Below, one piece after another: positions 61,881-64,000 of a stretch of 64,000 nt of DNA (positions are counted from its first letter, which is position 1; each line of letters begins with the position of its first letter). The notes under the pieces were generated by a model, which saw nothing but the letters and a program-made list of their open reading frames with translations, made no database searches and was not told the DNA's origin. The stretch comes from Schistocephalus solidus (taxonomy: Eukaryota > Platyhelminthes > Cestoda > Diphyllobothriidea > Diphyllobothriidae), in NCBI GenBank assembly GCA_017591395.1, contig WEDG01002121.1, forward strand, positions 62,001 through 126,000, given 5' to 3'. Position numbers and translations under genes: made by a program.

Positions 61881-64000
61881 TTCTGCCCATATTATAAAGC
61901 TTTTAGGCAATTTGTATCTTTTCAGAACCATAAGCCTTATTACTATACCAGATGATAATGCGAGGACTCATGCAAAAGAAATGAATAGTGCCTGACTAAA
62001 AATAATGCCATAGCATTACAAGTCGATTAGATATTTCAAATGTTTACTTGAATATTTTGGTCTCTATTATTATTTATAAAGAACGGTCAATTTTGACTTC
62101 AGGAATTAGCAGATTGCTAGATAACAATTACGGGCATTAGAAAGAAGGTACTTTTGAATGATACGGACAAAAATTGCTATAAAGGATGATTATTAAGTCA
62201 GAATTGCTTATTTACTCCAGAGCAGAATATGGGGATAGAAATGCAAACCACATAATACAGATGACTTTACTCTAAATTCCAGTAGAGTCCCATGGTTTCC
62301 TGTCCTAACCCTAACACTAATCCTTACCTGAAACTTATCCGTAACAACAAATTCCCCGGATGTTAGCTCAAAACAGCTATATTATGGGCAGTTCCTTTTT
62401 TCCATGTCTTGCTCAGCGGAGGGCAGTCCCTACCAGATACTGTTAAATATTTTGCACAGAAAAAAGATGGACTAAAATCAGAAGTAATAAAGACAATGAA
62501 TCGTCTATAAATGCGTCGTGAAAAATGTCCAAGAGTCAGTTTTAGGCGTCAGTTAACTTGCTTATGGTATTATTCCTTTACATTCCTATGGCACACCACA
62601 ATGCAGAAGTCCAAAGATTTATAGATGCCTTCATTACCCTTTCAATCTAAATTGTTTCCCTGTCCTTTTGACATTTAAAAAGGTTATATTTATTTTAAAA
62701 CGCTGCTGTCGGCATTGATTATGCACAGTGTATGACCTTACTCATGCAAGCTGCCAAAATTTCCAATGCTTGATAATCAGTCCCAAACCGGCACTCGCGT
62801 ATGTACGAAAGCTTTCCGATCATAATGAACAAACCTATGCGAATTGAGAACTTAAAGGAAATTGTAAAAGTAATATTACTTCGTTTAGAATTACCAGCTT
62901 TTTATAAAACGTGGCATATTCTGAAAAAATGCTAAATCGCTACAGTTGTCATTTATAAATTAAAATGGAATTTTTAGTCGAAATAGTGAATAAAAAAATT
63001 TGTATATATTTAAAGAACTTTCTTTTCGTTTATTTTATATTGATATTTTTATATTGAATTATAATAAGTGTCAGAGTATTATTGAAATATCCACGAATAC
63101 TTCACGATTTTCAGGGTTTTCAAGCGATTGGCTATGTATTTAGTTTATAAGAATATTTAAAATGAGATATCAATTATTTGTTTACTGAACTAGTGTGTTT
63201 TTAGATATTTTTTCTAAAGCAGAATTTTACTTGCGTGATATTTTTAGATTCCCCCAAACAGAAAAAAATCCGTGCAGTGAAAATTGTACGTCCAAAAGTC
63301 GGCAACTGGTAGGCCTAACATCACTTAAGCATTTGTATAATTAGGTAGCTCATTAAAAAGCGCACTTCACTTTTCCCAAAGTTAAGTAGTTAAAAATGTT
63401 GAAGGTTGAACGTCATTTTGACTTTCCTGAAAATAAGTGATGCAATATCTGTTAAAAATGTAGAACGCAGTTTTTGCTCTGTAATGGAGCGTTTTTCGCT
63501 TAATCTTTTGCTTACATGCCCAGTTCTAAGATTGCAAATGCACAAGAGATATGTGAGTATATACTGCGATTTACCGACAAAAGCTAATCTTCTGCCCATT
63601 TCCTTTCCAAATTTGGCCTAAACTGAAACTTTATTGCAAAAAATTATCTTACCACCTACTTCCATTTTAACAAAGGTTATTATAAGCATCCAACTCCACA
63701 GTTGCTTGTACTTATTTGGTTTATAGCTCCTATTTTCGGGTTTTTCAAACGAAATACTGCTAAATACGTTTATTACTGCATCTTGTGACAAAAATATCAG
63801 AAATTTGCAAAAAAATAACTCTTTAACCCGAATTCATTTCCTGATTCTGGAAAACAATGTAGTTCCATGCATATGCCATCATCTGATTTTTTTCAAAGTA
63901 TAATAATACTTTCTGGTCACGGAAGGGATTTGGTTGAAACCAATCTTGTTTATACACATATTCTTTTATATCATAAAACAGTAGGTTTTGTGTCAGATGG
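61881..64000. other. No recognisable gene
   Basis: Very AT-rich, with short frames only. 62288-62345 holds the TCCTAACCCTAA-type tract related to 5394-5445. Confidence 0.5.

Overview
The window looks like non-coding, repeat-dominated DNA from a metazoan nuclear genome. It is AT-rich, no reading frame reaches 170 codons, and no operon, rRNA gene, intact tRNA gene or complete protein gene is visible. A flatworm (tapeworm or fluke) is my best guess. The reasons are the Penelope-like retroelement (PLE) remnants and a dispersed element that combines an RNA polymerase III-like head with a hammerhead ribozyme, the architecture known from the schistosome Sm-alpha family. The taxon is an inference.

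Layout. 1-20237: intergenic or intronic sequence holding a GAT-rich low-complexity tract, three sets of old local duplications (about 6.6-9.3 kb, 10.2-12.9 kb and 17.0-18.3 kb), three copies of the hammerhead-bearing element (near 0.8-1.1, 13.8-14.2 and 17.1-17.5 kb) and a broken mariner-type transposase (18.6-19.1 kb). 20238-20337: a gap of exactly 100 N. 20338-48655: one uninterrupted satellite array of about 118-119 bp monomers, roughly 240 copies, all in one orientation. It has a more homogeneous left part, an indel-rich middle that looks like uncorrected sequencing error, and a more diverged right part built of duplicated blocks. 48656-64000: non-satellite DNA with two PLE remnants on the minus strand (50.4-50.9 and 51.9-52.7 kb), two hammerhead motifs of the PLE type (50.3 and 55.5 kb), and four more copies of the hammerhead-bearing element (54.9-55.2, 58.0-58.1, 60.6-60.9 and 61.8-61.9 kb).

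The most interesting content is RNA-level. A family of roughly 300 bp elements carries pol III-like A/B boxes and a hammerhead ribozyme core (CTGATGA, a self-complementary stem II, GAAA, and a palindromic stem III). The copy at 17.1-17.5 kb is more than one unit long, with two hammerheads in direct orientation about 302 bp apart. That is the layout expected of a retrozyme or Sm-alpha-like element whose RNA could be cut into unit lengths and circularised. PLE remnants with their own, differently built hammerheads lie in the same window. PLEs are the proposed mobilising partners of such elements in animals, so both halves of such a system may be present as fossils. All catalytic and mobility statements are inference from sequence.
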